A stretch of 64,000 nucleotides of DNA. Origin: Buchnera aphidicola (Hyadaphis tataricae). Lineage in GTDB: Bacteria; Pseudomonadota; Gammaproteobacteria; Enterobacterales; Enterobacteriaceae. The notes beneath the pieces were generated by a model. The model did no database searches, was not told where the DNA came from, and saw nothing but the letters and a program-made list of their open reading frames with translations. The stretch covers positions 372,001 to 436,000 of the forward strand of contig NZ_CP034873.1 of assembly GCF_005081445.1 (NCBI RefSeq), written 5' to 3'. Position 1 is the first letter of the stretch; every line of letters begins with the position of its first letter. The translations under genes and the position numbers were made by a program. Below are positions 50,783 to 62,269 of the stretch, in pieces.

Positions 50783-52033
50783 ATGACTAAATTGTATGTC
50801 ACCGGTAATAAAAATTTAAATGGACACGTTATAATTTCCGGTTCTAAAAATGCTGCGTTACCAATTATATTTATGAGTATATTAACAGATAAAGCTATTT
50901 CAATTAAAAATGTACCAGATTTAAAAGACATTAACATAGCATTAAGAATACTGATATGTTTAGGTGCTAGGGTTACATTTGAAAAAGTGTTATACATTGA
51001 TCCCAGTTTAATTAATAATTTTTCTGCTCCATATCATTTAATCAAAGAAATTAGGGCTTCTATATGGATATTAGCTCCTCTATTGACACGTTTCGGGAAA
51101 GCTAAAATATTTTTTCCTGGTGGATGTAATATAGGAGCTCGACCGATAGATTTACACATAAAATATTTAACTCAATTAGGAGCTAAAATTACTATCAAAA
51201 ATGATTGTATTACAGCTTCAATAAAAGGACGTTTTAAAGGACAATATGTTTTAATGGAAAAAATTAGTGTCGGCGCTACAATTACACTTATCAGTGCTGC
51301 TGTTTTAGCTGAAGGTTTAACTATTATTGATAACGCAGCTCAAGAACCTGAAATAGTAGATATAGCAAAATTTTTAAATAATTTAGGTGCTAATATTACT
51401 GGCGCAGGAAGCAATAAAATATATGTTTTAGGAGTATCACAGTTAAAAGGAAATGAACATAAAATTATTCCAGATAGAATTGAAACAGGAACATTTTTAG
51501 TTGCAGCTGCAATCTCAAAGGGTTGCATCATTTGCCATAAAACTCAACCACAACATTTAGAAAAAGTATTGATAAAATTGAATGAATCCGGAGCTAAAAT
51601 TAGCACAGGAAAAAATTGGATAAAACTAGATATGAGAGAAACAAGACCCCAATCTTTAAACATTTGCACTAAACCTTATCCAGGATTTCCAACAGATATG
51701 CAAGCTCAATTTGCTTTATTAAATGTTGTTGCGAAAGGTAATGGTAGTATCACTGAAACTATATTTGAAAGCCGTTTTCATTATGTTACAGAATTAATAA
51801 AAATGGGGGCTAGAATAAAGATTCAAAACAGCACAATTCAATGCTATGAAATTCAATCTTTATCATGCGCTCAAGTATTTTGCAGTGATTTGAGAGCATC
51901 CGCTACATTAATTTTAGCAGGCTGTATTGCTTCCGGCATCACAATAGTAGATAAAATTGATTATCTAATTAGAGGCTATGAATCTTTTACCAAAAAATTA
52001 AACCAATTAGGAGCTGATATTAAAATGATGTAA
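50783..52033 (+). CDS. murA: UDP-GlcNAc enolpyruvyl transferase MurA
   Basis: MurA catalyses the first committed step of peptidoglycan synthesis and is the fosfomycin target. The 416-residue protein has ISGSKNAALPI at the start, the catalytic Cys in FPGGCNIGARPIDLHI, IETGTFLVAAAI, PGFPTDMQAQFALL and DLRASATLILAG. The Cys is kept, so fosfomycin-type inactivation is expected. 23 bases downstream of ibaG. Confidence 0.96.
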   Translation: MTKLYVTGNKNLNGHVIISGSKNAALPIIFMSILTDKAISIKNVPDLKDINIALRILICLGARVTFEKVLYIDPSLINNFSAPYHLIKEIRASIWILAPLLTRFGKAKIFFPGGCNIGARPIDLHIKYLTQLGAKITIKNDCITASIKGRFKGQYVLMEKISVGATITLISAAVLAEGLTIIDNAAQEPEIVDIAKFLNNLGANITGAGSNKIYVLGVSQLKGNEHKIIPDRIETGTFLVAAAISKGCIICHKTQPQHLEKVLIKLNESGAKISTGKNWIKLDMRETRPQSLNICTKPYPGFPTDMQAQFALLNVVAKGNGSITETIFESRFHYVTELIKMGARIKIQNSTIQCYEIQSLSCAQVFCSDLRASATLILAGCIASGITIVDKIDYLIRGYESFTKKLNQLGADIKMM

Positions 52034-52168
52034 AATACAATATATCAATAATTTCAATTAATAATAAAGATAAAATTTTTGCTATTTTACTTGCAAAATC
52101 ACGGAATTTTTGATTGATTTTTAATGTCTAAAAAAATTTTTCAATAATTGATAAAAACGGAGTATTTT

Positions 52169-52510
52169 ATGTATGCAGTTTTTTTAAGTGGTGGAAAACA
52201 ATATCGTGCTATTAAAAATCAAATTGTTAGATTAGAAAAATTAAATTATTCACTTGGTGAAACTGTAGAATTTAATAGTATTTTAATGGTTGCTAATAAA
52301 GAACATGTATCTTTCGGTAATCCTTTTATTAAAGGAGCGAAAATTACAGCAAATATTGAAAATCATGGTCGTTGCAAAAAAATAAAAGTGATTAAATTCA
52401 ATCGTAGAAAACATTATAAAAAACAACAGGGTCATCGTCAATATTTTACCGATGTAAAAATAATAAATATAAACAATATTTTAGAGGAAAACAAAAAAAA
52501 TGGCACATAA
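52169..52510 (+). CDS. rplU: 50S ribosomal protein L21
   Basis: The start is ATG 52169 ([15 protein letters not shown]), with CGGAG upstream; the in-frame TTG at 52148 is rejected. The 113-residue protein has [22 protein letters not shown] and FTDVKI. The C-terminus runs about 10 residues past the E. coli end and overlaps rpmA by 11 bases. Confidence 0.96.
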   Translation: MYAVFLSGGKQYRAIKNQIVRLEKLNYSLGETVEFNSILMVANKEHVSFGNPFIKGAKITANIENHGRCKKIKVIKFNRRKHYKKQQGHRQYFTDVKIININNILEENKKNGT

Positions 52511-52754
52511 AAAAGCTGGAGGCTCAACTAGAAACGGACGAGATTCCAATGCACAACGATTAGGAGTTAAATGTTTTGGTGGTCAATTAGTTTCTGCAGG
52601 AAGTATTATTGTAAAACAACGTGGAACTAAATTTCATCCTGGTAAAAATGTAAAATGTGGCAAAGATCACACAATTTTTGCTATTTTACAAGGTAAAGTA
52701 CAATTTAAAAAACAAGGATCTAAAAATAGAACTTATATAAATATAATAAACTAA
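52500..52754 (+). CDS. rpmA: 50S ribosomal protein L27
   Basis: L27 reaches the peptidyl-transferase centre. The 84-residue protein starts [20 protein letters not shown] with the catalytic N-terminal tail, followed by [21 protein letters not shown] and [14 protein letters not shown]. It overlaps the end of rplU, giving coupled L21/L27 synthesis; GAGGA lies inside rplU. Confidence 0.96.
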   Translation: MAHKKAGGSTRNGRDSNAQRLGVKCFGGQLVSAGSIIVKQRGTKFHPGKNVKCGKDHTIFAILQGKVQFKKQGSKNRTYINIIN

Positions 52755-52756
52755 GA

Positions 52757-52777
52757 GATATAATAGACCCCTTTTAC
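52757..52777 (+). terminator. Possible terminator after rpmA with a G7 run
   Basis: ACCCC (52757-52761) can pair with GGGGT (52773-52777). The right arm is part of seven consecutive G (52770-52776), very unusual in this genome, and is followed by TTT. It probably limits read-through from rplU-rpmA into obgE. Confidence 0.45.
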
Positions 52778-52830
52778 CAGGGGGGGTTTAAAAAATCAAA
52801 TTTAGCGTCATTGAAACGTCATTCAACTAA

Positions 52831-53898
<1,068 letters not shown>

Positions 53899-53936
53899 GA
53901 ACTTTAACTTTACTTTTTTTTAATCATGCTAGTATT

Positions 53937-54326
53937 CTAACGTTTAGAAAATTGTGGTTTTTTTCTAGCTTTACGCAAACCTATTTTTTTACGTTCTACT
54001 TGACGTGAATCACGCGTTACAAATCCAGCTTGTCTTAATTGAGCGCGTAAAGATGAATTATATTTAATTAAAGCTCGAGTAATTCCTTGACGAATCGCCC
54101 CTGCTTGTCCAGAAATGCCTCCTCCTTTAACCGTAATATAAATATCAAATTTACTAATCATATCAACTAATTCTAACGGTTGACGCACTATCATACATGC
54201 GGTTTCGCGTCCAAAATATTCATGTAAAGAACGTTGATTGATGATAATGTCTCCACTTCCAAATCTAAGAAAAACTCTAGCAGAAGAACTCTTTCGACGA
54301 CCGGTTCCATACATTTGATTATGCAT
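53937..54326 (-). CDS. rpsI: 30S ribosomal protein S9
   Basis: The 129-residue protein has [33 protein letters not shown], the [18 protein letters not shown] motif and the C-terminal PQFSKR that contacts P-site tRNA. It follows rplM after 18 bases, the usual two-gene operon. Confidence 0.97.
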   Translation of the reverse strand: MHNQMYGTGRRKSSSARVFLRFGSGDIIINQRSLHEYFGRETACMIVRQPLELVDMISKFDIYITVKGGGISGQAGAIRQGITRALIKYNSSLRAQLRQAGFVTRDSRQVERKKIGLRKARKKPQFSKR

Positions 54327-54344
54327 TATTTCTTATACCTTTAA

Positions 54345-54773
54345 TTAAATATTTAATAACTGAGGACATTGAGCTATATGATCATGATTTTCATCAGAAA
54401 ATACTTTTAATTTTTTGAACATAGAACGTCCTAAAGCACCCTTCGGCAACATACCTTTTACTGCAATTTGAATAACTTTTTCTGGAGCACGAGATATTAA
54501 CTCCTCAAAACTTAATGCTTTTATGCCGCCTATATAACCAGTATGACGATAATATATCTTGTTTTGTTTTTTCTTTCCTGTGATTAATATTTTTGAAGCA
54601 TTTAAAACAATAATATAATCTCCTGTATCAATATGAGGGCTATATTGTACTTTATGCTTTCCTCTAAGACGAATTGATAATTCACTTGCGAATCTACCCA
54701 ATATTTTATTGGTCGCATCCACATAATACCAATTTCTTATAATGTTACTGGATTTAACTGTAAAAGTTTTCAT
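54345..54773 (-). CDS. rplM: 50S ribosomal protein L13
   Basis: L13 is an early assembly protein. The 142-residue protein starts [20 protein letters not shown] and has [40 protein letters not shown] and [18 protein letters not shown]. An AAAGGTGAG precedes the ATG on the minus strand. Confidence 0.97.
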   Translation of the reverse strand: MKTFTVKSSNIIRNWYYVDATNKILGRFASELSIRLRGKHKVQYSPHIDTGDYIIVLNASKILITGKKKQNKIYYRHTGYIGGIKALSFEELISRAPEKVIQIAVKGMLPKGALGRSMFKKLKVFSDENHDHIAQCPQLLNI

Positions 54774-55035
54774 TTAAAAACTCACCTTTAAATATAATGA
54801 TTTATTCACAAAATCATACTATGATTAAATCTAATAAGATACAGTAAAAAATTTAATTTTTTTCTATAATTCTATATAAAATTACTTAATATAATATATT
54901 TTCTTAATACAATAGAATCTATTAATCATTATTTATAACATGATATTGTACAATACATTGTATTTTAGAAAGAAAATTTTCTTAAAAATATTTTATACAT
55001 ATTAAAAGTTGCTATATATTTATAGGTAATAAATC

Positions 55036-56169
55036 ATGCCTGAACAAAATTCTTTATTAATTTTTCGTGATAAAATTAATGATATTGATGAAAAAATAGT
55101 GAAATTGCTATCTAAAAGAAAAATATTAGCATTTAAAATTGCTAAATCTAAAATAGAAAACAATAAGTCTGTGAGAGACACAGAACGTGAAAAAAAGTTA
55201 TTACAAAAATTAATTAACATAGGAAAAGACAATTATTTAACAGCGGAGTATATCACTAAAATTTTTGAATTGATAATTGAAGACTCTGTATCAACGCAAA
55301 TGGAATTGTTACAAGAATTTTATTATAACAAAAAATTAAATTTTGCTTTTTTTTCTTTTTTAGGTCCTAAGGGTTCTTATTCTCATATTGCTGTTTGTGA
55401 ATATGCCAAAAAAAAATTTAAAACATATTTTATGAAAGCATGTTCCACCTTTGAAGAAACTCTATGTTCTGTTGAAAACAATGAATCTGACTATGCTATT
55501 CTACCTATAGAAAATACTTGCTCTGGATATATTGATGAAACTTTACAATTATTGATAAAAACTAATTTGTTTATTGTGGGAGAAATTAAAATATCTATTA
55601 ATCACTGCTTACTTGCTGTAAAAAAAGTACAGTTATGCGAGATTAAAACTATATATAGCCATCCTCAACCATTTAAACAATGTAGTAATTTTATTAAAAA
55701 ATTTTCTAATTGGAAAATAAAATACACAAAAAGCACAGCTGATGCAATGAAAAAAATTTTGCAATACAATGACATCACAAAGGCAGCATTAGGTAGTGAA
55801 ATAGGAAAAAAAATTTATAACTTACATATTTTGCATACAAATTTAGCAAATCAAAAAAACAACACTACAAGATTTATTGTATTGCATCGTAAACCCCTAG
55901 AAAACGCTGAAAATCAATTATCAAAAACAACATTAATACTTAGTATTAAAAAAAAATCAGATACTTTAAATAATATTTTATTTATGTTAAAAAATAAAAT
56001 CATCAGCATCAAAAAAATCAATATAAAATATTCAGTAATCTCTGAAGATATTTTTTATCTAGATATTCAAGATAATTTATCATCAATATTAATAAAAAAT
56101 ATCCTTAAAACAGCTCAAAAACATTGCAATTTTATAAAAATTCTAGGTTCATATCCAAGTGAAATATGA
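55036..56169 (+). CDS. pheA: Chorismate mutase/prephenate dehydratase (P-protein)
   Basis: PheA converts chorismate to prephenate and on to phenylpyruvate for phenylalanine. The 377-residue fusion has the AroQ-type mutase (about 1-95, KINDIDEKIVKLLSKR, with the catalytic Arg/Lys pattern RDTEREKKLL), the dehydratase (FLGPKGSYSHIA; ENTCSGYID; NTTRFIVL, the TRF active site) and a short ACT regulatory domain. In the ACT domain the two Phe-binding motifs of the E. coli enzyme, GALV and ESRP, read DTLN and NIKY. Both catalytic parts are intact. No pheL leader peptide is visible upstream. Confidence 0.96.
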   Translation: MPEQNSLLIFRDKINDIDEKIVKLLSKRKILAFKIAKSKIENNKSVRDTEREKKLLQKLINIGKDNYLTAEYITKIFELIIEDSVSTQMELLQEFYYNKKLNFAFFSFLGPKGSYSHIAVCEYAKKKFKTYFMKACSTFEETLCSVENNESDYAILPIENTCSGYIDETLQLLIKTNLFIVGEIKISINHCLLAVKKVQLCEIKTIYSHPQPFKQCSNFIKKFSNWKIKYTKSTADAMKKILQYNDITKAALGSEIGKKIYNLHILHTNLANQKNNTTRFIVLHRKPLENAENQLSKTTLILSIKKKSDTLNNILFMLKNKIISIKKINIKYSVISEDIFYLDIQDNLSSILIKNILKTAQKHCNFIKILGSYPSEI

Positions 56170-56289
56170 TTTGCATTGTTTCTTATTTTTTTACAATGAA
56201 TGAACAAAAAACAATTATTAAAAAACTTTTAAAAATAGTTTTTTAAAATTTAATTAACATATAATTTATTTTGACATAAGCGATTAAAA

Positions 56290-57645
56290 ATGTTTAAAAA
56301 CCTAACTCAACGTCTTTCTCAAAGTTTTCGTAAAATTATAAATAAAGGAAGACTTACAGAAGAAAATATCAAAGATACAATACGTGAAGTTCGTAAAGCT
56401 TTTTTAGAAGCAGATGTAACACTATCAGTAATAAAAAAATTTATAGAAAATGTAAAAGAAAAATCTATTGGAAATGAAATTAACAAAAGTTTAACTCCTG
56501 GACAAGAGTTTATCAAAATTGTTAAAAAAGAATTAATCTTCGCCATGGGTGAAAAAAATAATTTTTTAAACTTATCTACTAAACCACCAGCAGTTATATT
56601 GTTTGTAGGTTTACAAGGCGTTGGAAAAACAACAAATATAGCAAAACTGGCTAAATGGATTCAAAATAAACATAAGAAAAAAATACTTATCATATCTGTT
56701 GATGTGTACCGCGCTGCTGCAATTAAACAATTAGAAATTTTATCGAAACAAATCAAAGTAGATTTTTTACCTCCTAGTCCAAATCAAACGCCATTAGAAA
56801 TCACTTTAAAATCTATTGAATACGCAAAAATAAACTTTTATGATGTATTATTAATTGATACAGCAGGTCGTTTACATATTGATAAAAAAATGATGACAGA
56901 AATTTATGAAATCCAAACTGTATCAAAACCTATTGAAACATTATTAGTCGTTGATTCTATGATGGGTCAAGATGCGGTTAATATGGCAAAAATATTTAAT
57001 GAGCAATTATTAATATCTGGTATAATATTAACCAAAACTGATGGAGACTCTAGAAATGGTATAGCTTTATCGATGCGTTACATTACAGGAAAGCCAATAA
57101 AATTTATAGGAACAGGAGAAAAAGTTAATGAATTAGAGCCTTTTTATCCCGAAAGAACAGCTGAAAGAATTTTAGGGATGAATAATATTATCGCAATAAT
57201 TAAAGACATCGAAGAAAAAGTAAGTCAAGCTCAAGTTCAAGAATTTACTGAAAAACTGCAAAAAGGACACCTTTTTAATTTAAATGATTTTTTAATACAA
57301 ATTAAACAAATAAAAAAAATGGGTGGGTTAAATTATTTTATTAATAAGTTTTCCAATAACAATCAATTGTCTAATAGTATATCATTACTCAAACAAGACA
57401 AAAATTCATTAAATAAAATGGAGGCTATGATTTGTTCGATGACACCAAAAGAACGAGCTACACCTAGTATTATCAAAGGATCTAGGAAACGTAGAATTGC
57501 TTTAGGTTCAGGTATGAAAATACAAGATGTCAACAAACTACTGAAAAATTTTGATGATATAAAAAGAATGATGCAAAAAATTAAAACCGGAGGCGTAGCA
57601 AAAATCATGAGAGGAATGAAGCATATATTACCTAAAAACTTTTAA
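56290..57645 (+). CDS. ffh: Signal recognition particle protein Ffh
   Basis: Ffh is the GTPase of the signal recognition particle that targets inner-membrane proteins. The 451-residue protein has the helical N domain (LTQRLSQSFRKI), the G domain (VGLQGVGKTTNIAKLA, VDVYRAAAIKQL, LIDTAGRLHID, TKTDGDSRNG) and the M domain (LNKMEAMICSMT, GSRKRRIALGSG), the 4.5S-binding part. Length equals that of E. coli. Confidence 0.96.
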   Translation: MFKNLTQRLSQSFRKIINKGRLTEENIKDTIREVRKAFLEADVTLSVIKKFIENVKEKSIGNEINKSLTPGQEFIKIVKKELIFAMGEKNNFLNLSTKPPAVILFVGLQGVGKTTNIAKLAKWIQNKHKKKILIISVDVYRAAAIKQLEILSKQIKVDFLPPSPNQTPLEITLKSIEYAKINFYDVLLIDTAGRLHIDKKMMTEIYEIQTVSKPIETLLVVDSMMGQDAVNMAKIFNEQLLISGIILTKTDGDSRNGIALSMRYITGKPIKFIGTGEKVNELEPFYPERTAERILGMNNIIAIIKDIEEKVSQAQVQEFTEKLQKGHLFNLNDFLIQIKQIKKMGGLNYFINKFSNNNQLSNSISLLKQDKNSLNKMEAMICSMTPKERATPSIIKGSRKRRIALGSGMKIQDVNKLLKNFDDIKRMMQKIKTGGVAKIMRGMKHILPKNF

Positions 57646-57746
57646 ATAACTACAAAAAACATAATTTTGTTCAATATAAAAATATTATTTATTTTTGAAA
57701 TGTATATGCAACTTTAATTAAAACAATTTTTTAGAAGAAAAAATAT

Positions 57747-58004
57747 ATGGTAAAAATTCGTTTAGCAAGATATGGTGCAAAAAAACGTCCTTTTTATAAA
57801 ATGGTCGTAGCAGATAGTCGTTGCTCAAGAGATGGTAAGTTTATTGAAAATGTAGGTTATTTTAATCCGATTGCTAAAGGCAAATCTGAAAAAATCAAAT
57901 TAAACTTAGATCGTATTACATATTGGAAAAAACAAGGCGCACAAATGTCAGCAAGAATAAAAAAGATTGTTCAATTATCGGATAAAAAAGAGGTAGAGAT
58001 ATAA
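57747..58004 (+). CDS. rpsP: 30S ribosomal protein S16
   Basis: The 85-residue protein has [23 protein letters not shown] and [13 protein letters not shown]; it heads the rpsP-rimM-trmD-rplS operon. GAAGAAA precedes the ATG. The stop overlaps the deduced rimM start. Confidence 0.97.
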   Translation: MVKIRLARYGAKKRPFYKMVVADSRCSRDGKFIENVGYFNPIAKGKSEKIKLNLDRITYWKKQGAQMSARIKKIVQLSDKKEVEI

Positions 58005-58504
58005 ATAAACCAAATAATCCAATATTAATAGGAAAGGTAGGAAAATCTTACGGAATATTGGGGTGGATAAAAATTTTTTCTTTTACGGAAAATAAAGAAA
58101 ATATATTCGATTATCTTCCATGGTATTTTTACAAACAAGAAAATTGGATAAAAATTTATGTAAAAAAATGGAAACAATACAAAAATAATTTTATTGTTCA
58201 AATAAAGGGCACTACTGATCGTTCAAAAGCTATGCAATTAACTGATTCAGATATAATAATTAGCAAATCTCAATTGCCTTTACTAAAAAAAAACGAATAT
58301 TATTGGTATGATCTGATTAATTATGACGTATTCAATATAAGTGGTAAATATTTAGGAAAAGTAATAGATCTTATTCGAACCAAAAATAATGATATTTTAA
58401 TCATCAAAAATGAATCAAATAAAAAGAATATCTTAATTCCCTTTATCGATAAAACAATAATAAAAAAAGTAAATATTAATAAAAAAATCATAACAGTTCA
58501 ATAG
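58001..58504 (+). CDS. rimM: Ribosome maturation factor RimM, apparent ATA start
   Basis: RimM matures the head of the 30S subunit and binds S19. From 58001 the frame reads ATA-AAT-AAA-CCA and then [20 protein letters not shown], the conserved family N-terminus; the ATA overlaps the rpsP stop as ATAA, just where ATGA would be expected, with GAGG (57990-57993) 7 bases ahead. No ATG, GTG or TTG lies in frame between the upstream stop at 57983 and the conserved motif; a TTG at 58055 falls inside that motif. From ATA the protein has 167 residues, with the PRC-barrel end ([20 protein letters not shown]). Late starts would cut the fold. Confidence 0.88.
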   Translation: MNKPNNPILIGKVGKSYGILGWIKIFSFTENKENIFDYLPWYFYKQENWIKIYVKKWKQYKNNFIVQIKGTTDRSKAMQLTDSDIIISKSQLPLLKKNEYYWYDLINYDVFNISGKYLGKVIDLIRTKNNDILIIKNESNKKNILIPFIDKTIIKKVNINKKIITVQ

Positions 58505-58525
58505 CACTACATTCATATATCATAA

Positions 58526-59284
58526 ATGAAAACACAATATGATCATACTTTAATATGGTTTAAAATCATTACAATTTTTCCTGAAATGTTTAATGCCCTA
58601 ATTAATTACGGCGTCACTAAAAAAGCAATTAAGAGTAATATTATTCATCTTGATTTAATTAACCCAAGAAATTTTTCTAAAAATAAATATAAATCTGTTG
58701 ATGATCGTCCTTATGGAGGAGGACCAGGAATGTTAATGACTGTAGAACCTTTATACTTAGCGATTCAATACGCTAAATCTTTATTAAAAAATGCTACAGT
58801 AATTTATTTATCTCCTCAAGGAAAAATTTTTAAACAAAAACATATACCTAAATTCATTAAGAAAAAAAAAATTATTTTTCTTTGTGGTAGATATGAAGGG
58901 ATAGATCAAAGACTTATGGATCATGAAATAAATGAAGAATGGTCGATTGGAGATTATATACTTACTGGAGGCGAACTGGCTGCTATGACAATGATAGATT
59001 CTATTTCTAGATTAATTCCAGGTGTAATTAAAAAAAAAGAGTCGATAAAAGAAGAAACTTTTTCTAATCATCTATTTGATTATCCAAATTATACTAGACC
59101 TAGAACAATATACAACATGTCTGTTCCTAAAATATTATTGTCTGGAGATCACAATAAAATTCGACTTTGGCGTTTAAAACAATCACTCGTTAAAACATGG
59201 ATGAAACGACCAGATCTGTTAAAAAATACATTAACAAAAGAAGAAAAAAATCTATTAGATGAGTTTAAAAAAAACAAGAGTTAA
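58526..59284 (+). CDS. trmD: tRNA (guanine-37 N1)-methyltransferase
   Basis: TrmD makes m1G37, which prevents +1 frameshifting. The 252-residue protein has IITIFPEMF, VDDRPYGGGPGMLMTVEP, the deep-knot motifs LSPQGKIF, CGRYEGIDQR and EWSIGDYILTGGELAAM. The N-terminus is about 10 residues longer than in E. coli. In the usual operon between rimM and rplS. Confidence 0.96.
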   Translation: MKTQYDHTLIWFKIITIFPEMFNALINYGVTKKAIKSNIIHLDLINPRNFSKNKYKSVDDRPYGGGPGMLMTVEPLYLAIQYAKSLLKNATVIYLSPQGKIFKQKHIPKFIKKKKIIFLCGRYEGIDQRLMDHEINEEWSIGDYILTGGELAAMTMIDSISRLIPGVIKKKESIKEETFSNHLFDYPNYTRPRTIYNMSVPKILLSGDHNKIRLWRLKQSLVKTWMKRPDLLKNTLTKEEKNLLDEFKKNKS

Positions 59285-59317
59285 CTATTGATATCTTTAA
59301 CATGAACGAGAGCACAT

Positions 59318-59665
59318 ATGAAAAATATAATTCATATAATAGAACAAAAACAATTAAAAAAAAATATACCTATTATTAATCCTGGAGATACTATTGAAGT
59401 AAAAGTATGGGTTATTGAAGGATCTAAAAAACGTTTGCAATCTTTTGAAGGTATTGTGATTGCAATGAAAAATCGTGGCTTAAACTCTTCCGTTACCGTA
59501 AGAAAAATTTCAAATGGAGAAGGAATCGAACGTGTTTTTCAAATACATTCCAAAGCTATTAATGAGATTTTCATAAAAAGAAAAGGATTAGTAAGAAAAG
59601 CTAAATTATACTATTTAAGAACTAGAACGGGTAAAGCTGCACGCATTCGAGAAAAATTAAATTAA
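59318..59665 (+). CDS. rplS: 50S ribosomal protein L19
   Basis: L19 lies at the 30S-50S interface. The 115-residue protein has [29 protein letters not shown], the [10 protein letters not shown] motif and [10 protein letters not shown]. Last gene of its operon, followed by a terminator at 59687. Confidence 0.97.
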   Translation: MKNIIHIIEQKQLKKNIPIINPGDTIEVKVWVIEGSKKRLQSFEGIVIAMKNRGLNSSVTVRKISNGEGIERVFQIHSKAINEIFIKRKGLVRKAKLYYLRTRTGKAARIREKLN

Positions 59666-59686
59666 TCTGTTTGAAATAAACTTTGC

Positions 59687-59720
59687 ATGCAGTCATGACT
59701 ACATTCTTGACTGCATTTTT
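59687..59720 (+). terminator. Intrinsic terminator of the rpsP-rplS operon
   Basis: ATGCAGTCA (59687-59695) pairs with TGACTGCAT (59708-59716) over 9 bp around a 12-base loop and is followed by TTTT (59717-59720). It lies 21 bases after the rplS stop. Confidence 0.85.
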
Positions 59721-59747
59721 ACATAAAAAAAACATGTTTTTAATGAA

Positions 59748-61199
59748 TCAAGCAGTACCGCCTACAGTTAATCTATCTAATTTAATAGATGGTAGTCCGA
59801 TTCCCACTGGTACATTTTGACCATCTTTACCACACATTCCCATGCCGTCATCCATTTTTAAATCATTTCCAATCATTGATATATTTTGCATGACTTCTAA
59901 ACCAGATCCGATTAATGTTGTATTTTTGATTGGTTTTGAAATTCTTCCTTTTTCAATTAAATAAGCTTCTGATGTAGAAAAAACAAATTTTCCTGAAGTA
60001 ATATCTACCTGTCCTCCTGAAAAATTTACAGCATATATTCCATAATCAACACTATTGATTATATCTTCTATTTTAGATGTTCCAGATAACATATAAGTAT
60101 TGGTCATACGAGGTATAGGTAGACACGAATAAGATTCACGACGAGCATTACCAGTAGATTCGACATTCATTAAACGTGCATTAAGCTTATCTTGCATGTA
60201 CTTTTTAAGTATTCCATCTTGAATGAGGATATTGCGCTGTCCGGGAGTACCCTCATCATCGATAGTTAATGATCCACGTTGACCATAAAGAGTACCATCA
60301 TCAATAATTGTGCATAATTCAGATGAAACTTTTTTCCCAATCATATTGGTAAAGATTGAAGTTTTTTTTCTATTAAAATCACCCTCTAAACCATGACCAA
60401 TAGCTTCGTGCAATAATACTCCAGGCCAACCACAACCTAAAACTACTGGAAAAGTTCCTGATGGTGCATTTTTTGAAGATAAATTAAGAAGCGCTATACG
60501 AACTGCTTCTTTAGACCAATAATCAATTCTAATTTCTTTAGTAACATCATCTTTGTTAAAGAAAAAACTATAATCAACTCGACTACTACCTCCGCTTCTA
60601 CCAGATTCGATTTTTCCATGATCTTCAACTACAACACTAATCGAAAAATATACTAATGGTCTGATATCAGCAGCTAAAACACCATCAGTAGATACTATTA
60701 AAACTTGTTCATATGAACCGGTTAAATTAGCATTGACCTCTATAACGCGATCATCACAACTTCGCGCAATATGATCAGCTCTATATAGTAATTCATTTTT
60801 TTCTCTTGTAGACAGCATATTTAATGGATTACTGCGATCATAACAAGATTTAACATTTTTCTTAAACAATTTCTTTGGTTTATTTTCTCCCTTTAAAAAA
60901 ATTGCGCTACTTGCCATTTTTGCGCTATGTCTCAAGGATTCTAAAGATATTTGATCTGCATATGAAAAACCTGTAGTTTCTCCATTAATAGCTCTAACTC
61001 CAATGCCTTGATCTGAATGATAATTGCCTTCTTTGATTATTCTATTTTCTAAAGACCAAGATTCATGAAGATGAGATTGAAAATAAAAATCTCCATAATC
61101 TATTTTGCGTTTGCAAAGCTCTTCTAAAGAAATAAACAAATCTTGATTATTAATTTTATTTAAAGTTAATAAAGATTCAGTAACTAATTCTAATGTCAT
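59748..61199 (-). CDS. tldD: Metalloprotease TldD
   Basis: TldD with PmbA/TldE forms a metalloprotease that digests small unfolded peptides. The 483-residue protein has the zinc motif [12 protein letters not shown] in the middle, [18 protein letters not shown] in the N-terminal part and [17 protein letters not shown] and [13 protein letters not shown] near the end. The partner gene is not in this window. Confidence 0.94.
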   Translation of the reverse strand: MTLELVTESLLTLNKINNQDLFISLEELCKRKIDYGDFYFQSHLHESWSLENRIIKEGNYHSDQGIGVRAINGETTGFSYADQISLESLRHSAKMASSAIFLKGENKPKKLFKKNVKSCYDRSNPLNMLSTREKNELLYRADHIARSCDDRVIEVNANLTGSYEQVLIVSTDGVLAADIRPLVYFSISVVVEDHGKIESGRSGGSSRVDYSFFFNKDDVTKEIRIDYWSKEAVRIALLNLSSKNAPSGTFPVVLGCGWPGVLLHEAIGHGLEGDFNRKKTSIFTNMIGKKVSSELCTIIDDGTLYGQRGSLTIDDEGTPGQRNILIQDGILKKYMQDKLNARLMNVESTGNARRESYSCLPIPRMTNTYMLSGTSKIEDIINSVDYGIYAVNFSGGQVDITSGKFVFSTSEAYLIEKGRISKPIKNTTLIGSGLEVMQNISMIGNDLKMDDGMGMCGKDGQNVPVGIGLPSIKLDRLTVGGTA

Positions 61200-61324
61200 T
61201 TAAACTCACTTAATTTATAATGGTCTTGTAAAAAATCATTATAAAATATAAAATAAAAAAATAAAAAGTATTTTCAAAAATATATATTCTGAAAAATAAA
61301 AAATTTTTAATAAAAGGTTGTACT

Positions 61325-61786
61325 ATGAAAAAAAATATAAATGTTTTATTAATTAACGGACCTAATTTAAATCTTCTAGGAACACGAGAAAATGAAATTT
61401 ATGGACATATCACTTTAACTGATTTATTAAAAAAATTAGAAAAACAAGCTAAAAAATTAAATATTATACTGCATCATATACAATCTAATGCAGAAAATGT
61501 TTTAATTGATAATATTCATTCTGCAAAAAATAGCATTGATTATATTATTATTAATGCCGCAGCGTTTACACATACTAGCATTGCTATTAGAGATGCATTA
61601 ATTGCTGTTGATATACCTTTTATTGAAGTACATATTTCTAATATTTATGCTAGAGAAGATTTTCGTTCTCATTCTTGGTTATCAAATATTTCTAAAGGTG
61701 TCATCTGTGGACTGGGTCTTGATGGTTATTCTTTTGCTTTGCAAGCTATTTTTAATAGAGCAATTAAAAAAAATAAACCAAGTTAA
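61325..61786 (+). CDS. aroQ: 3-dehydroquinate dehydratase, type II
   Basis: AroQ makes 3-dehydroshikimate in the shikimate pathway. The 153-residue protein has [21 protein letters not shown], with the catalytic Tyr and Arg, [18 protein letters not shown] and the [13 protein letters not shown] active-site segment. E. coli has only the unrelated type I enzyme AroD, so this is one of few genes here without an E. coli counterpart. GGTTG precedes the ATG by 4 bases. Confidence 0.95.
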   Translation: MKKNINVLLINGPNLNLLGTRENEIYGHITLTDLLKKLEKQAKKLNIILHHIQSNAENVLIDNIHSAKNSIDYIIINAAAFTHTSIAIRDALIAVDIPFIEVHISNIYAREDFRSHSWLSNISKGVICGLGLDGYSFALQAIFNRAIKKNKPS

Positions 61787-61806
61787 ATATAGAAAATTTT
61801 TAATAA

Positions 61807-61836
61807 CAAGTATATAACACATTCAAGTATATAACA
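61807..61836 (+). repeat. 13-base direct repeat between aroQ and fis
   Basis: CAAGTATATAACA occurs at 61807-61819 and 61824-61836, a spacing of 17 bases, in the convergent aroQ/fis gap. Confidence 0.9.
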
Positions 61837-61879
61837 TATTATCAAATTATATAGAAAAAATTTCAAAAAAAGAACATAA

Positions 61880-62176
61880 TTAATTCATACCATATTTTTT
61901 TAACTTTTTTCTTAAAGTACTACGATTTATCCCCATAATGCTGGAGGCACGAGTTTGATTTCCTCTTGTATGTTGCATAATCATATCTAATAATGGTTGT
62001 TCTAATTCTGCTAATGCTAATGCATATAAATTATTTAAACATTCATGTTTGCAATTTAGTAAATAATACCTTAAAGATTTTTTGATTAATTCACGCAAAG
62101 GTCTTTTTGCAATTTGATCTTGAGAATTTTTATTAGGTACAATCAAACATGCTGATTTCGTTTTTTTTTCTAACAT
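61880..62176 (-). CDS. fis: DNA-binding protein Fis
   Basis: Fis is a nucleoid protein that bends DNA and activates rRNA promoters. ATG 62176 gives 98 residues, the same as E. coli; the ATG at 62212 is rejected. It has [37 protein letters not shown] and the C-terminal helix-turn-helix [18 protein letters not shown], almost invariant. dusB, upstream of fis in E. coli, is absent. Confidence 0.96.
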   Translation of the reverse strand: MLEKKTKSACLIVPNKNSQDQIAKRPLRELIKKSLRYYLLNCKHECLNNLYALALAELEQPLLDMIMQHTRGNQTRASSIMGINRSTLRKKLKKYGMN

Positions 62177-62269
62177 TCTTTTATCTACTCTGAATATTTT
62201 GTAAAATTCCAATAAGAAAAGATAATATGTTTTATTAAAAAGAAATACAATAAATAAAAAAACAAGTTG

